This document shows positions 43,992 through 54,235 of a DNA stretch of 64,000 bases, in pieces. Positions within the stretch are counted from its first letter, which is position 1. Every line of letters starts with the position of its first letter. A program made the position numbers and the translations under genes. The notes below the pieces were generated by a model. The model was not told the origin of the DNA, searched no databases, and saw only the letters and a program-made list of their open reading frames with translations. This DNA is from Corynebacterium jeddahense (GTDB lineage Bacteria; Actinomycetota; Actinomycetes; Mycobacteriales; Mycobacteriaceae): positions 992,001 to 1,056,000 of the forward strand of contig NZ_CP063194.1 of assembly GCF_028609865.1 (NCBI RefSeq), in the 5' to 3' direction.

Positions 43992-45538
43992 GGCCGCATG
44001 GGGGTGCGGTGGTTGGGCCTGGTGGGTGGGCGGTGTGGTGGCGGACTGGTGGGCCTGGCGGGGTGCATCTGTGGCGGCGCCGCGTTTTGGGCACGCTTCG
44101 CCCTGAGACGGTTGACGGCGGAGTGCATGGCGGGGTCTGTGGTGTTGATGTGACGGGTGCCGTCGGCTTTGACCAAGGTGGCGGTGCCAGTATCCGGGTC
44201 ATAGTCCATGTAACCCTTGTTAAAGGACCCGTCGCGGTGGTCGTTGTTACACCTGTGGTGCGTGGGACACAGACCGGTGAGGTTGGTGATGTCGGTGGTG
44301 CCGTAGCGCAGCCAGGAGATGATGTGGTGGGCTTCGCACTCGCTCATCGCGGTGGTGCATCCGGCCCAGGAACACACGCCCTGGATGGCGAACATCGCGA
44401 TGCGCTGACCCACCGACGCGAGGCGCTTCGACCGGCCCAGGTGCAGCGGCACCCCGGTAAGCCCGTCGACGGTGAGCAGGAAATCGCTCGTGCCGTCCAT
44501 ACCTAGGCGCACCAGGTCGAAGGGGTTGAGGTCGACTCCGACGTTGGTGTGGAACAAGGTGCTGGCATCAGCCTGCGCGAGATCATCCAAGGTGATTGCG
44601 ACCACGACTGATGCGGCACCACCGTTACGCGACTGCTCGGTGTGCTCGTACTGGCGCAGGATGGATGCGAACTGGTCGTAGCGGCGCTGGCCTTTGCTGC
44701 GCGTATCCCGGTCGCTTTGATGCTCGGGTGGGATGTTGGAGTTCGGGACGAGACCCTTATCGGTGTGCGCCTTGAACAGGGCGTAGTCGCCGGGAGTCAA
44801 AGTCAGCCGCACGTCGTATGTGCCGTCGGCGTTCTCCTTGCCTTGCGAGACGTCGCGCTTTTCAAATCCGGCGTTGGGGTCCTTTTTGGCGTGGGGCTTG
44901 TTGGCGGCATCGACAAGCCGCTTGACGTACGCGCGCAAATCTTTCTCCCCGCGGTACTTCGCCTCCTCCATCGCGCGGGAGTAGATGCGCATGCGCTCGC
45001 CTTCGGCCGCCTTCAGCAGCTTGTCCAGTTCGCGACGGATGATGTCCTGTTTGGCGGCCGGGATGTCGTCGGCACGCTTGCGTGCGTCCTCCTGGTCGCG
45101 GCGGCGCTGCTCCGCTTCCTCTTCGGCGGCGCGGCGAGCGGCGTCCTCGGCGGCGGCGCGGTCCTCGTCGGTGGTGTCGGACGAGTCGCTTCCGAAGAGG
45201 TCCAAAAACTCCTCGACGTCCGGCTCGGGCGGTGGGGGCGGGGTGAACATCGCCTTCGCGCGAGCGAGACGGTTGTACGCCTCACCTTTAGAAAGCCCGA
45301 GTTTTTCCATCAGGTACGCGTCCGGGTAGTTTGCACCGACGAGTCGGCCCGCGTCCGCGAGCACACACGCTTGCGCGAACGACGCGTCGATATACGCCTT
45401 TTTGTCCATAGCCCGTTCAAGGCGAGCAACATCACCGGCGATCGATGAGAAGGGGAGGGCCGAGGGGTCGTCGAAAAGCGAACGCAGCTTTGTGAAACCC
45501 TCAACGATTTGGTCCACGACCTGGGCGATCTCGCTCAC
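43988..45538 (-). CDS. DUF222/HNH endonuclease-domain protein
   Basis: The 516-residue protein has an N-terminal helical DUF222-like part, a highly charged coiled segment (EEEAEQRRRDQEDARKRADD, about residues 138-157) and a C-terminal HNH module with CSWAGCTTAMSECEAHHIISW and LCPTHHRCNNDH. It ends in a Pro/His/Arg-rich tail. Such proteins occur in many copies in Corynebacterium, and their role is not settled. It is much longer than the HNH protein at 5.4-6.4 kb and not a close copy. Its 3' end overlaps the ECF ATPase gene by four bases. About 150 bases of non-coding DNA precede it. Confidence 0.85.
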   Translation of the reverse strand: MSEIAQVVDQIVEGFTKLRSLFDDPSALPFSSIAGDVARLERAMDKKAYIDASFAQACVLADAGRLVGANYPDAYLMEKLGLSKGEAYNRLARAKAMFTPPPPPEPDVEEFLDLFGSDSSDTTDEDRAAAEDAARRAAEEEAEQRRRDQEDARKRADDIPAAKQDIIRRELDKLLKAAEGERMRIYSRAMEEAKYRGEKDLRAYVKRLVDAANKPHAKKDPNAGFEKRDVSQGKENADGTYDVRLTLTPGDYALFKAHTDKGLVPNSNIPPEHQSDRDTRSKGQRRYDQFASILRQYEHTEQSRNGGAASVVVAITLDDLAQADASTLFHTNVGVDLNPFDLVRLGMDGTSDFLLTVDGLTGVPLHLGRSKRLASVGQRIAMFAIQGVCSWAGCTTAMSECEAHHIISWLRYGTTDITNLTGLCPTHHRCNNDHRDGSFNKGYMDYDPDTGTATLVKADGTRHINTTDPAMHSAVNRLRAKRAQNAAPPQMHPARPTSPPPHRPPTRPNHRTPMRP

Positions 45539-45694
45539 GGCACCCTCCCTTCCATCCGATTAACGGGGTGTTGAAAAGCAATCTATCAACACCCTCCGAC
45601 ACGACTTGGAAGAGATCGAACAAACGAGCGAATTAGGGGCGAGTATATCGCTTCTCGACGGCCTACGGTGCCCAATTCGAAGGGATAATTGGGC

Positions 45695-46201
45695 CTACTT
45701 CGGGCGCTTTTCGCAGCCTACACCGTCTCCATCCCGGTCGAGGTGGGAACCGTAACCCGGCTCGCCACGGCGAATCGGGCGACCGAGGTCATTCCAAACC
45801 GCACGGCAGTTCGGGTAGGATTTCGCCGGAGTGGGCGCGGGGGCTGGCTGCGGGGCGGGAGCCGGTTTGGGGGCCGGGGCAGGAGCCGGCGCTGGAGCAG
45901 GGGCCGGGGCAGGGGCCGGGGCAAGTTCGGGCGCGGGGGCGGGTGCTGGTGCCGGAGCGGGGTGGCACGGAATCAATTGGGGGGCTGGGTTGGGGATGAT
46001 GCCTTGCTGCATCGCCCAGCATGCTGCGCCTGCGCCTGCGGCGAGAACTGCAAGGGTGCCGACTATTCCTCCAATAATGGGCCCAGCCTTAGACTCAGTG
46101 GTGGTTGGGGCGGCGGGGGCAGCGACGGCTGTGCTCGGTGCGACCGCCGGGCTGACAGCGATTGACAATGCGACTACCAGTGAAACAACAGGTTTTCTCA
46201 T
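45695..46201 (-). CDS. exported Excalibur-domain protein with Pro-Ala repeat
   Basis: The 168-residue protein has a signal peptide (KPVVSLVVALSIAVSPAVA), a second hydrophobic helix (GPIIGGIVGTLAVLAAGAG), a long (PA)n stalk at about residues 83-125 and a C-terminal Excalibur domain with YPNCRAVWNDLG and the calcium loop DRDGDGVGCE. The stalk would span the cell wall and show the domain outside. The ATG at 46201 is chosen for the signal peptide. The domain often occurs with extracellular nucleases or in surface proteins; no partner is adjacent. Confidence 0.82.
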   Translation of the reverse strand: MRKPVVSLVVALSIAVSPAVAPSTAVAAPAAPTTTESKAGPIIGGIVGTLAVLAAGAGAACWAMQQGIIPNPAPQLIPCHPAPAPAPAPAPELAPAPAPAPAPAPAPAPAPKPAPAPQPAPAPTPAKSYPNCRAVWNDLGRPIRRGEPGYGSHLDRDGDGVGCEKRPK

Positions 46202-46329
46202 AGCGGGATTATCGCACTTTCTGGGGAGGCGAGTTCCCGATTCGGAGAAATTCCCAGCGTCCTGCCGATCCGCATCCGCACGGCCCAAATCCGATAGACA
46301 ACTCCGGGTCTTTATATTCTTTATACTCT

Positions 46330-46860
46330 TTATATTTGCCCTCTAAGCTGCATATTTAAGGAATGTATCCTTCCCTCACCCTCCAGCGTCGAGAGCAGCT
46401 CCGCCACATCAGAGTCTCGTTTCGCAAGTTCCCGTTTCAAATGGGGGAGGCAGAGGTGAAGTATCTGGATGTTGGGGTTCTCGTACGCAAGCAGCGCGAG
46501 GCGGGCAACGGAAGGTTCCTCCGTCACTACCCATGAGCGAATACTCGGATCCGAGCCTTCGAGGAGATTCAGGAAGCCGCTCGGAGCGTTTCCGTCGCAA
46601 TCAATGCGCGGCAAACACGAGGCAACAGCTACCTGGCGGTGGGAGCTTCGATCGATAGCCACCAAGTCAGGTGACAACACGATCCTCTGAGGGAGGGACC
46701 CATTCCCTTTGACTGCCCCGCCTATGCGCAATCTCGCGGAGTACGTTTCGTCGCCGTCGTCCACTTCTTCAATACGAATAACTGGCAGCATCGCCTCAAT
46801 TTTGGCCTTGACGTGGGCGCGAAAATCAAGGTGCAAGTGGCAGTCATAATCCCTGCTCAT
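46330..46860 (-). CDS. hypothetical protein, last gene of the NUDIX-helicase-ParA set
   Basis: The 176-residue protein begins MSRDYDCHLHLDFRAHVKAK and contains IRIEEVDDGDETYSARLRIG, QRIVLSPDLVAIDRSSHRQV and LLAYENPNIQILHLCLPHLK. No family is recognised; there is no signal peptide or membrane helix. GAGGAGG lies just before its ATG. It starts 46 bases after the ParA stop on the same strand, so it probably shares its transcript. Base composition is visibly lower in GC than the core genes. It could be an effector, adaptor or immunity protein. Confidence 0.6.
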   Translation of the reverse strand: MSRDYDCHLHLDFRAHVKAKIEAMLPVIRIEEVDDGDETYSARLRIGGAVKGNGSLPQRIVLSPDLVAIDRSSHRQVAVASCLPRIDCDGNAPSGFLNLLEGSDPSIRSWVVTEEPSVARLALLAYENPNIQILHLCLPHLKRELAKRDSDVAELLSTLEGEGRIHSLNMQLRGQI

Positions 46861-46906
46861 TTCGACCTCCTCAAACGTTCGAGGACCGAAGTTAGCCGGC
46901 TGAAAC

Positions 46907-47983
46907 CTACACTGCAGCGCTCCCGAACAACCGGTCGTGGACCGCATCTGACACCGCCTTGATTTGGCCCGCGTAATTGTCGCGTTGCGTGCCCTGGGAC
47001 CCCTTAATCCCATCGCCGTACGCGAGCTCCGCGATGGGCGCGTGCACGTCCTGGGCGGTGGCGGGCATCGAGTACATGTGGGGCTCGTGCCCGAGCAGGT
47101 ACTCATCTTCGCGTTGGCTCAGGGCGCGCCCGATGCGCCGGGCTTCGTCGGCAAACTTGCCTCGGAAGCGCTCGAACGCGCCGACGAGCTGGTCTTGGCC
47201 GTTCGCCTTCTTTTTCACGTACTCGAGCGTGGTGTAGCCGAGGTACTGCACCTGGCCGCCGCCGTGGCCGGGGATGCGCAGGTTGCGGGCCTTCTTTTCA
47301 AAACTTGAGGAGAAGGATTTCCACGCTTCCACGTTGGCTTCCGCCATCTCGGAATATTCGGTGACCCACATGTCGAACCAACGGGCGAGGTTGCCAAACG
47401 CGTGGTAGCTGAACAGGTCGGTGGCGGTCGGGGTGACAAAGGCGTCGCAACCCAGCAGTACGGTTCGGTTGAACGGGCCGAGGCTGGGCCCGACGTCGAA
47501 CATGATGATGTCGTAGCGGTCTGCGTCCTCCATCGCCGTGATCAGCTGGCCCGCCCAATGCACGCGCCGAAAGGACGCGGTTTCGCGGCTCAGCGCCGTC
47601 TGCCAGGCAGACGACATCACATCCTCAATTTGGCTTAACGACGGATGCCCTGCCATCACATCCACCTGAAAACGCTCCGACCTAAACACCGGGATGTCGG
47701 CATCGATCTCCGGTTCGCCCTCCCGAAGCGGGATGAAGAGGCCGTAGACCGTCTTGGACAACGACTGGCGGAGGGCAACCTCTGGGTCGGGCACGCCGTC
47801 GTAAATCTCTTTCGTCTGCATCTCGTTGAGCAGCAGCTGGGTGGCGTTGCACTGTGGGTCGCAGTCCACGTACAGCACGCGGTACCCCTTAAGCGCCAGG
47901 TTGTACGCCACGTTGGTGGAAAGGGTCGTCTTACCGACACCGCCCTTGTTGTTGAAGAAGCTCAGGGTCTTGATGCCGGTCAC
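46907..47983 (-). CDS. ParA/Soj-type ATPase without a ParB partner
   Basis: The 358-residue protein has the deviant Walker [21 protein letters not shown] at residues 9-28, [17 protein letters not shown] (motif A', Asp-Pro-Gln) and [17 protein letters not shown] (Walker B). It differs from chromosomal ParA by an insertion in the C-terminal half ([20 protein letters not shown]) and has no parB or plasmid maintenance gene beside it. Such solo ParA ATPases occur on mobile islands and may position or assemble complexes. It starts at GTG 47983, 44 bases after the helicase stop, and precedes the small unknown gene. Confidence 0.83.
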   Translation of the reverse strand: MTGIKTLSFFNNKGGVGKTTLSTNVAYNLALKGYRVLYVDCDPQCNATQLLLNEMQTKEIYDGVPDPEVALRQSLSKTVYGLFIPLREGEPEIDADIPVFRSERFQVDVMAGHPSLSQIEDVMSSAWQTALSRETASFRRVHWAGQLITAMEDADRYDIIMFDVGPSLGPFNRTVLLGCDAFVTPTATDLFSYHAFGNLARWFDMWVTEYSEMAEANVEAWKSFSSSFEKKARNLRIPGHGGGQVQYLGYTTLEYVKKKANGQDQLVGAFERFRGKFADEARRIGRALSQREDEYLLGHEPHMYSMPATAQDVHAPIAELAYGDGIKGSQGTQRDNYAGQIKAVSDAVHDRLFGSAAV

Positions 47984-48027
47984 GTTTCCTCCGTTGGTTG
48001 TGGGACCTGAAAATCGTAACCCACTGC

Positions 48028-51000
48028 CTACACCACCGCGCGGCCCTGCTCATACAGATGCGCGGGCATGGGGCGGGTGAGACGCCACTCGAAGCGGATG
48101 GGCTTTTCGCCCTTGTGGCTGACGTGGGTGACGTCTCCAAGCAGCGTAAAGGCATTTGCTACCCCGATCGAGTTCTGCCGGGTGTTGCGCACGCACAGGT
48201 AAATGGAATGGCCCGTTTCGCTGTGGTGGATGTAGCGCTGTCCGTCCTTAGATGACAACGTCGTAGTGGATTGCGACTCCCACTGGAACAGGTCGCGAGA
48301 GATCGGGTAGTCGGCGTACCTCGTGGTCTCCGAGAAGTCGTCCTCGTTTTTCACCAGCGTCACAAAGAACAGATCGACGCCGGCTTCTTTGGCGTGGTAC
48401 ACCCCTTCTCGTGGAAGGTGAAGCAGCTTCGGCAGAGGTGCCTCTCGTAGCGCCGCGGTGAGCTCTGCCGTGGAGTAATCGGCGTGCGTGAACAGCACGC
48501 CAGCGCCCGGTCCAGCGATCGGCTGTGGGGCAATTCGTGCCTGGTCCAGCCGGTATCTGATCACCTGCTCAAGCTCGGACACAAAGGCTGGGGCACTGCG
48601 AAGGATGCCCAGCGCCTCTTCGAACGATTTCGGTGCGGCGACTCCGGGCTGGTTCGCCCAAACGGAAGTCACCAGCATCCGGGTAAACACCTGGTCTAAC
48701 TCGGGCATCGCATCGTATGAAGCGCCCTCTGGGGACAAAATTCGCAGGTAAGCCTCCGCGCGCATCGGATCGTTGATGTGGAGCATGGATCGCACCCGGC
48801 CCAGAAGGAAGTCCTCATTGGGATCCGAAGACTGCGGCAACAGACTTTGGCTCCGGAGTAGACGGGTCCATCCACCATCCTTCTTGTTCCGGTAGAGATC
48901 TTCGAGCGCCAGCCCGGTATTCGACAGGAACGCAGAAAGGTCGGTGGTGGATTCTTGCTGCACAAGTGCGCGGATCTTCACAATCGAATTGCCTGCGACC
49001 CGCTTCACATTCCTCAGCACCCTTTCCTGGGTAACTCGGTCGAGTTGAATGTGGGTACCGCCGGGCAGCGTCGGAAAGCCTCGCTCAATTTCCTTCTCTA
49101 GCTTTTTGCCGCGCTTGCCCGTTAAGGCGGCGTAGCGGCGCTCAAAGTCGAACTCGGCACGCTGCTCACCGATGAAGTCCAGCACGGTACACACCTTGCC
49201 CGGGATCTTGCGCAGGCCCCGGCCCAATTGCTGCAGGAAGATGATCGGGCTTTCCGTCGGGCGCAGCAGCAGGAGCGTGTTCAGGTCAGGGATGTCCACG
49301 CCCTCGTTGAACAGGTCGACAGTGAACAGCACCTTGAGCTCGCCAGCCCGCAAACGTTGAATCGCAGCATCGCGTTCGAAAGGAACGGTCCGCGAAGTGA
49401 TCGCTGCGGCGGGTACGCCAAAGTAGGAAAACCGGTCTGCCATGTACTGCGCGTGTTGGATACTCACGCAAAAGCCCAACGCCTTAAGGCCATCAAGGTC
49501 GAACACGCGCTTTTGCAGCTCGTTGAGAATCAGCTTCACCCGCGAATCGCCGAGTCGGGCGTAGAAGTCACTGAGTGCCTCGATGTCGTAGGCCCGACTC
49601 GTCCGCGACCATTTCACGCTGCGCAGGTCCGTCTCGTCATTGAGCCCGTAGTAATGCATCGGGGCGACGAGACCTAGCTGCAGTGCATCCCATAGTCGCA
49701 GTTCGTACGCCACGCGGTAGTCGAAGAAGCGCTGCACGTTGACCCCGTCGCTGCGCTCCGGCGTAGCTGTGAGCCCAAGCAGTTCCTTGGGTCGGAGGTA
49801 ATCCAGCACCTTCTTATACGTCGATGCCTCAGCGTGGTGAAACTCATCGATGACGACGAACTCAAAGCGGTCGGGCGCGAAGTCGTCGAGACGCTTGTGC
49901 AGCGTCTGAATCGTGGCAAAAACGTGTGTTCCCTCGCGGGGCGTATGCGTACCGTCGAGCAGTTCCCCGAAGTTCGGGTCCCGCAGCACCTCGCGGTACG
50001 TCCGCATCGCCTGTCGGAGCAGCTCCCGCTGATGTGCAACGAAGAGCAGGGGCATTTTGCTTGCCGACGACTCCGTCACCGCCGCATAGTCCAGCGCGGC
50101 CACCACGGTTTTTCCTGTGCCGGTCGCGGCGACGAGGAGGTTTCGGTGGCGGTCGTGAACCTCGCGCTCCACGCGAAGTGCTTCGAGCATCGCCTCCTGG
50201 TAGGGGAAGGGGCGGACTTCCAGTCCAGATAATTCGATCTGACCAGTGCCGTCTCCGAATTTCTCTCGGCGCAGCGCGTCCGCCAGTCGCGAGTGGTCGT
50301 CGCGTGGAATGTAGTTGACGTAGTGGGCGTCGTTCCAATACGTCTCAAAAACGGCCTCAAACTTGTCCAGGATGTCTGGTGTAGAGGTGCGGGAGGCTCG
50401 TACGTTCCACTCGACGCCGTCGATAAGTGCAGAGTTCGAGAGGTTTGAGCTACCGATGTAGGCGGTGTCAAACCCCGAGTTGCGGCGGAAGAGCCACGCC
50501 TTGGCGTGAAGCCGGGTGTCGCGCGATTCGAAGCCGATCTTGACCTGGGCACCAAACTCATCGACCAACCTATTGATGGCGTGGATGTCCGACGCCCCGC
50601 AGTATGTCGAGGTGATCACGCGCAACGGAATCTGGTGATCGCGGAGAAACTCCAGCTGGTCGCGGATGACGGCGATGCCGGAGTTTTTGATGAATGCGCA
50701 TAGTAAATCAACGCTGTCCGCCGTCTGAATCTCGCGCTTGATCTCGGCCGCCATACTGAGGTCACTGCTCGCGTTGGTCAGTAGCGATGCACCCGTTGGG
50801 GGAGTTGGGGAGAGAGCGGGGGCGGCGCCAAGCGTCTCCTCGTAAACGGCATGAAGCAGCGCCTCTGAATCGATCGCATCGTCCGGGTCGATGAGCACTG
50901 CCAGCGAGTTAATCAACTCCACCCGCTCGGCCGGATCTGAGGTCCGGATGAGCTTTTGAGCGAGGTGTCCACCAATGGTTCTGGTGATGGCGTCGGTGTA

Positions 51001-51147
51001 GCGAGCCACGTGGTCGGAGGAAACGCTGGTGATCGCACTGCGTGCAAAGGGATTGGCACCCTCGGTGGCAACGACGCGTTCGGCGACCCGTTTCGTCACC
51101 GGGGTTTCGTAGACGCCGAATGGAAGTGCAGCGTCTTCTCTGGACAC
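48028..51147 (-). CDS. PLD-nuclease/SF2 helicase fusion, DUF3427-type
   Basis: The 1039-residue protein joins an N-terminal phospholipase-D-like nuclease module (HAK at 214-216, then [10 protein letters not shown]), an SF2 DEAD/DEAH helicase and a C-terminal region of the DUF3427 kind. Helicase motifs are [14 protein letters not shown] (Lys near 346), VIDEFHH (near 434), [10 protein letters not shown] and [10 protein letters not shown]. Only one HKD-like motif is visible, so a dimer may form the nuclease site. Such proteins are linked to restriction-type or repair helicases. GTG 51147 lies two bases after the NUDIX stop, with AAAGG in front. GC content is below that of the core. Confidence 0.83.
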   Translation of the reverse strand: MSREDAALPFGVYETPVTKRVAERVVATEGANPFARSAITSVSSDHVARYTDAITRTIGGHLAQKLIRTSDPAERVELINSLAVLIDPDDAIDSEALLHAVYEETLGAAPALSPTPPTGASLLTNASSDLSMAAEIKREIQTADSVDLLCAFIKNSGIAVIRDQLEFLRDHQIPLRVITSTYCGASDIHAINRLVDEFGAQVKIGFESRDTRLHAKAWLFRRNSGFDTAYIGSSNLSNSALIDGVEWNVRASRTSTPDILDKFEAVFETYWNDAHYVNYIPRDDHSRLADALRREKFGDGTGQIELSGLEVRPFPYQEAMLEALRVEREVHDRHRNLLVAATGTGKTVVAALDYAAVTESSASKMPLLFVAHQRELLRQAMRTYREVLRDPNFGELLDGTHTPREGTHVFATIQTLHKRLDDFAPDRFEFVVIDEFHHAEASTYKKVLDYLRPKELLGLTATPERSDGVNVQRFFDYRVAYELRLWDALQLGLVAPMHYYGLNDETDLRSVKWSRTSRAYDIEALSDFYARLGDSRVKLILNELQKRVFDLDGLKALGFCVSIQHAQYMADRFSYFGVPAAAITSRTVPFERDAAIQRLRAGELKVLFTVDLFNEGVDIPDLNTLLLLRPTESPIIFLQQLGRGLRKIPGKVCTVLDFIGEQRAEFDFERRYAALTGKRGKKLEKEIERGFPTLPGGTHIQLDRVTQERVLRNVKRVAGNSIVKIRALVQQESTTDLSAFLSNTGLALEDLYRNKKDGGWTRLLRSQSLLPQSSDPNEDFLLGRVRSMLHINDPMRAEAYLRILSPEGASYDAMPELDQVFTRMLVTSVWANQPGVAAPKSFEEALGILRSAPAFVSELEQVIRYRLDQARIAPQPIAGPGAGVLFTHADYSTAELTAALREAPLPKLLHLPREGVYHAKEAGVDLFFVTLVKNEDDFSETTRYADYPISRDLFQWESQSTTTLSSKDGQRYIHHSETGHSIYLCVRNTRQNSIGVANAFTLLGDVTHVSHKGEKPIRFEWRLTRPMPAHLYEQGRAVV

Positions 51148-51149
51148 GA

Positions 51150-51545
51150 CTACCCGAACCTTTCTTGCAGCAGTTCGACCGCAGGCACATCGGCCGGCGC
51201 CCAATCCAACTCAGTCAGCCGCGCCACTGGAACCCATCGTGCCTCGCTGTGCTCGGTGAGTTCAGGCTCCCTGACCTCGATTTCGCAGATGTACGTCGCC
51301 AAAATCACCACACCGAAGTCGTATTGGTGGCGGGTGGTGACAAGATGGTCGCCCACCTGGGCTTCGATACGCAGCTCCTCGCGCAGCTCTCGCTCAAGTG
51401 CCTCCTGCGGGGTCTCGCCCGGCTCGATTTTTCCGCCGGGAAACTCCCACATCCCAGCCATCGCTTTGCCGGGGCCGCGCCGGGCGGCGAAGACGTTGCC
51501 GTCACGGAGAAACACGGCTCCCACCACATCGATCTGCTTGAGCAT
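51150..51545 (-). CDS. NUDIX hydrolase (MutT-like)
   Basis: The 131-residue protein has the Nudix box GGKIEPGETPQEALERELRE followed by EL, fitting Gx5Ex7REUxEExGU except at its end, and the typical MutT start VVGAVFLRDGNVFAARRGP. It should hydrolyse nucleoside diphosphate derivatives such as oxidised dNTPs. It lies 18 bases after ldh on the same strand and two bases before the PLD-helicase, so it heads the four-gene set; no separate promoter space is available. Its small size fits (deoxy)nucleoside triphosphate pyrophosphohydrolases found beside DUF3427 helicases. Confidence 0.87.
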   Translation of the reverse strand: MLKQIDVVGAVFLRDGNVFAARRGPGKAMAGMWEFPGGKIEPGETPQEALERELREELRIEAQVGDHLVTTRHQYDFGVVILATYICEIEVREPELTEHSEARWVPVARLTELDWAPADVPAVELLQERFG

Positions 51546-51563
51546 GCGGCTTATCGTATCCGC

Positions 51564-52526
51564 CTACCCCAGCTCCAACTGCCCGATCACCTTGTGCAGC
51601 GTCTCCGCCGACGCGTCGAACTTGGCGTATTCGTCCTCGTCCAGGCGCAGCTCCACCACGTTGCGCACGCCGTCGCGGTTGAGCACCGTGGGCGTGCCGA
51701 TGTAGAGGTCGCGGTGGGCGTACTCGCCCTCCAAAAGCGCGGAGACGGGCAGGACCACGTCCTCGTTGCGCAGGATCGCGCGGGTGATGCGGGCGAGCGC
51801 GTTACCCACGCCGAACGACGTGTTGCCCTTGCGTTTGATGATCTCGTAGGCGGCGTCGCGGGTGCGCACGAACATCTCATCGATGTCGTCGTAAATCTTG
51901 GGGTTCGTCTCAGCCTCGGTTTCCAGCAGCGCTCGCAGTGGCACGCCGCCGACGGAGCCAGAGGAGAGCACCGGCAGTTCGCTGTCGCCGTGCTCGCCAA
52001 TGATGTAGGTGTGCACCGCGGACGGGGAAATGTCGAAGTACTTGCCCAGGTTGTGGCGCCAGCGCGCGGTGTCAAGCACGGTGCCCGAGCCGATGACCTG
52101 GTTGGACGGCAGGCCGGTCTGCTTCCAGGTGACGTAGGAGAGCACGTCCACCGGGTTAGTGGCCACCACGTAGATGCCGTTGAAGCCGTTGGCCATGACC
52201 TCGCGGTTGATGCTCTCGAAGATCTTCACGTTGCGGGCAACCAGGTCCATGCGGCTCTCGCCCTCGCGCTGGGCCACGCCCGCGCAGTTGACCACCATTG
52301 CGGCGTCGCGGCAGTCCTCGTAGGTGCCGGGGCAGACCTCCATGTGGTAGCCGGAGAACGGGATGGCGTGGCTTAAGTCCTCCGTCTGGGCCCACACCTT
52401 CTCTTCGTCGAGGTCGATGATGGCCAGCTCGTCCGACAAGCCCTGGTTAAGAAGTGCGTACGCGTACGCCAAACCGACGTAGCCGGCACCGATGAGCACT
52501 ACTTTGTTGCCCTGCGTGACAGTCAT
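51564..52526 (-). CDS. ldh: L-lactate dehydrogenase
   Basis: The 320-residue protein has the Rossmann start KVVLIGAGYVGLAYAYALL, the NAD-site Asp in LAIIDLDEEKV, VVNCAGVAQREGESRMDLV, VATNPVDVLSYVTWK and the catalytic GEHGDSELP (His). It interconverts pyruvate and L-lactate in the cytoplasm. It diverges from hisD with 92 bases between. The ATG at 52526 is preferred to longer frames that would run into the hisD leader. Downstream on the same strand is the NUDIX gene only 18 bases on, so ldh transcription may drive the accessory genes. Confidence 0.94.
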   Translation of the reverse strand: MTVTQGNKVVLIGAGYVGLAYAYALLNQGLSDELAIIDLDEEKVWAQTEDLSHAIPFSGYHMEVCPGTYEDCRDAAMVVNCAGVAQREGESRMDLVARNVKIFESINREVMANGFNGIYVVATNPVDVLSYVTWKQTGLPSNQVIGSGTVLDTARWRHNLGKYFDISPSAVHTYIIGEHGDSELPVLSSGSVGGVPLRALLETEAETNPKIYDDIDEMFVRTRDAAYEIIKRKGNTSFGVGNALARITRAILRNEDVVLPVSALLEGEYAHRDLYIGTPTVLNRDGVRNVVELRLDEDEYAKFDASAETLHKVIGQLELG

Positions 52527-52572
52527 GCGCCTAAGCATTCCAAACTTCGGGGTGTTGTGCGCGCCGGGGACG

Positions 52573-52578
52573 TAGCCT
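52573..52578 (+). promoter_or_regulatory. -10 box for hisD
   Basis: TAGCCT lies about 40 bases before the GTG start. The leader then carries GGAGGAGG (52606-52613), one of the strongest ribosome binding sites in the window. Confidence 0.4.
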
Positions 52579-52618
52579 GGGTGCAGCAATGCATTCCCGA
52601 CGGCGGAGGAGGGCCAAC

Positions 52619-53920
52619 GTGCTGAAGGTGACGGATTTGAGGGGCAAGGAGACGTCGATAAGCCAGCTGCGCCGCGTGCTTCCGCGAGCCGGCGTCGACG
52701 TGACCTCGGTGCTGCCGAAAGTTTCGCCGATCGTGGAGGCGGTGCGCGAACGCGGCGCGGAGGCGGCACTCGAGCATGGCATGCTTTTCGACGGCATCCG
52801 GCCCACCTCAATCCGCGTCCCCGGTGAGGTAGTGGCGGCGGCGCTAGAGGCGTTGGACCCGCAGGTGCGCGACGCGCTCGAGCAGGCGGCCGCGCGCATC
52901 CGCACCGTCCATGCGGCGCAGAAACCGGAAGAGCGCGTGACCCAGGTGGCCGACGGCGCCACTGTGACCGAGCGCTTCATCCCCGTGCGCCGCGTGGGCC
53001 TCTACGTGCCGGGCGGCAAGGCGGTGTACCCATCGAGCGTGCTCATGAACGTCATCCCCGCTCAGGAAGCCGGAGTGGAGTCGATGGTCGTGTGCTCCCC
53101 GCCGCAGGCCGAGCAAGGCGGGTGGCCGCACCCGACGATCCTCGCGGCGTGCGCGCTACTTGGCGTGGACGAGGTGTGGGCCGTCGGCGGTGCGCAGGCG
53201 GTGGCGTTGATGGCGTTCGGGTCCGAGGGGTTGGAACCGGTGGACATGGTCACAGGCCCCGGTAACGTGTTTGTCGCGGCGGCGAAGCGCCTGGTCAACG
53301 GGGTGGTGGGGATCGACGCGGAGGCCGGCCCCAGTGAGATCGCGATCATTGCCGACGACACCGCGGACCCCGTCTACCTCGCCTACGACCTCATCAGCCA
53401 GGCCGAGCACGACGAGCAGGCCGCCAGCGTGCTCATCACGGACTCCGAGGAGCTGGCCGCAGCCGTCGACCGCGAGATCGAGGCCCGCTACCGCGTCACG
53501 CTGAACTCCGAGCGTGTCGCCGTCGCGCTCACTGGCCCGCAATCGGGCATCGTGCTTGTCGACGACCTCCGGTCCGCCACCCGCATCTCCAACGCCTACG
53601 CCCCGGAGCACCTTGAAATCCACACCCGTGACGCGCGTGCCGTGGCGGATGGGGTGGTGAACGCGGGCGCGGTGTTCGTCGGCAAGCACACGCCCGTGCC
53701 TCTCGGCGATTACGCCGCTGGATCCAACCACGTGCTCCCCACCTCAGGCACGGCGCGGTTCGCGGCGGGGCTGTCCACGCACACGTTCCTGCGCCCGGTG
53801 AACGTGGTGGAGTACTCGGAAGAGGCACTGCGCCAAATCGCCCCCGCCGTGGTGCGGCTGGCTGACGCGGAGCAGCTGCCGGCCCACGGGGAGGCGATCA
53901 AGGTGCGGCTGGGGGAGTAG
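52619..53920 (+). CDS. hisD: histidinol dehydrogenase HisD
   Basis: The 433-residue protein is the zinc-dependent NAD enzyme of the last two steps of histidine synthesis. Motifs include [46 protein letters not shown] and the C-terminal [16 protein letters not shown]. The start is GTG 52619 with a strong GGAGGAGG ahead of it; an in-frame start at 52589 would add ten residues. In C. glutamicum hisD begins a his operon, but here the following gene is a hypothetical on the opposite strand, so hisC/hisB and the others must be elsewhere. Confidence 0.95.
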   Translation: MLKVTDLRGKETSISQLRRVLPRAGVDVTSVLPKVSPIVEAVRERGAEAALEHGMLFDGIRPTSIRVPGEVVAAALEALDPQVRDALEQAAARIRTVHAAQKPEERVTQVADGATVTERFIPVRRVGLYVPGGKAVYPSSVLMNVIPAQEAGVESMVVCSPPQAEQGGWPHPTILAACALLGVDEVWAVGGAQAVALMAFGSEGLEPVDMVTGPGNVFVAAAKRLVNGVVGIDAEAGPSEIAIIADDTADPVYLAYDLISQAEHDEQAASVLITDSEELAAAVDREIEARYRVTLNSERVAVALTGPQSGIVLVDDLRSATRISNAYAPEHLEIHTRDARAVADGVVNAGAVFVGKHTPVPLGDYAAGSNHVLPTSGTARFAAGLSTHTFLRPVNVVEYSEEALRQIAPAVVRLADAEQLPAHGEAIKVRLGE

Positions 53921-54235
53921 CTACCAGGCTTCGTACCCCTTCTGGCGACCGGGAAGCGATTTGGTGAATATGGCTTCGTCGCCCCGCGCCTGTCCGAGGA
54001 TGAGGAAGAAAAGCTGGGACGCATCCAGGTTCGGAAGCTCGTGGACGACCGAGTCCATGAGGTCAGCGACTTCGCCCCACGGATCGCGTCGAATCTCGTT
54101 TGCGAAGATCCGCCAGTCGAAGATGTTGCCGTACTGCAAGGTGGCGGCGTAGACCTCGTATGGCCACGTTGAAATCGGGTCATCGGGGCTAGCCGACACG
54201 TTGCGGAACATGAGGGGGCTGATTACGTGAGACAT
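53921..54235 (-). CDS. small partner of the nucleotidyltransferase, candidate antitoxin
   Basis: The 104-residue acidic protein contains DDPISTWPYEVYAATLQYGN, FDWRIFANEIRRDPWGEVAD and LFFLILGQARGDEAIF. Proteins with this DWR...DPWG pattern are found next to AbiEii-like nucleotidyltransferases in actinobacteria. Its ATG overlaps the nucleotidyltransferase gene by 13 bases, so it is translated with it. It ends exactly next to the hisD stop (convergent). An antitoxin or adaptor role is an inference from the pairing. Confidence 0.65.
   Translation of the reverse strand: MSHVISPLMFRNVSASPDDPISTWPYEVYAATLQYGNIFDWRIFANEIRRDPWGEVADLMDSVVHELPNLDASQLFFLILGQARGDEAIFTKSLPGRQKGYEAW

Noticed and set aside
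45830..45970. Regular short repeats that look like a CRISPR or satellite
   Set aside because: They are the Pro-Ala codons of the Excalibur protein stalk, with no spacers.
46907..47983. Plasmid partition locus or replication origin
   Set aside because: No ParB, Rep protein or parS-like repeats were found next to the ParA-type gene.
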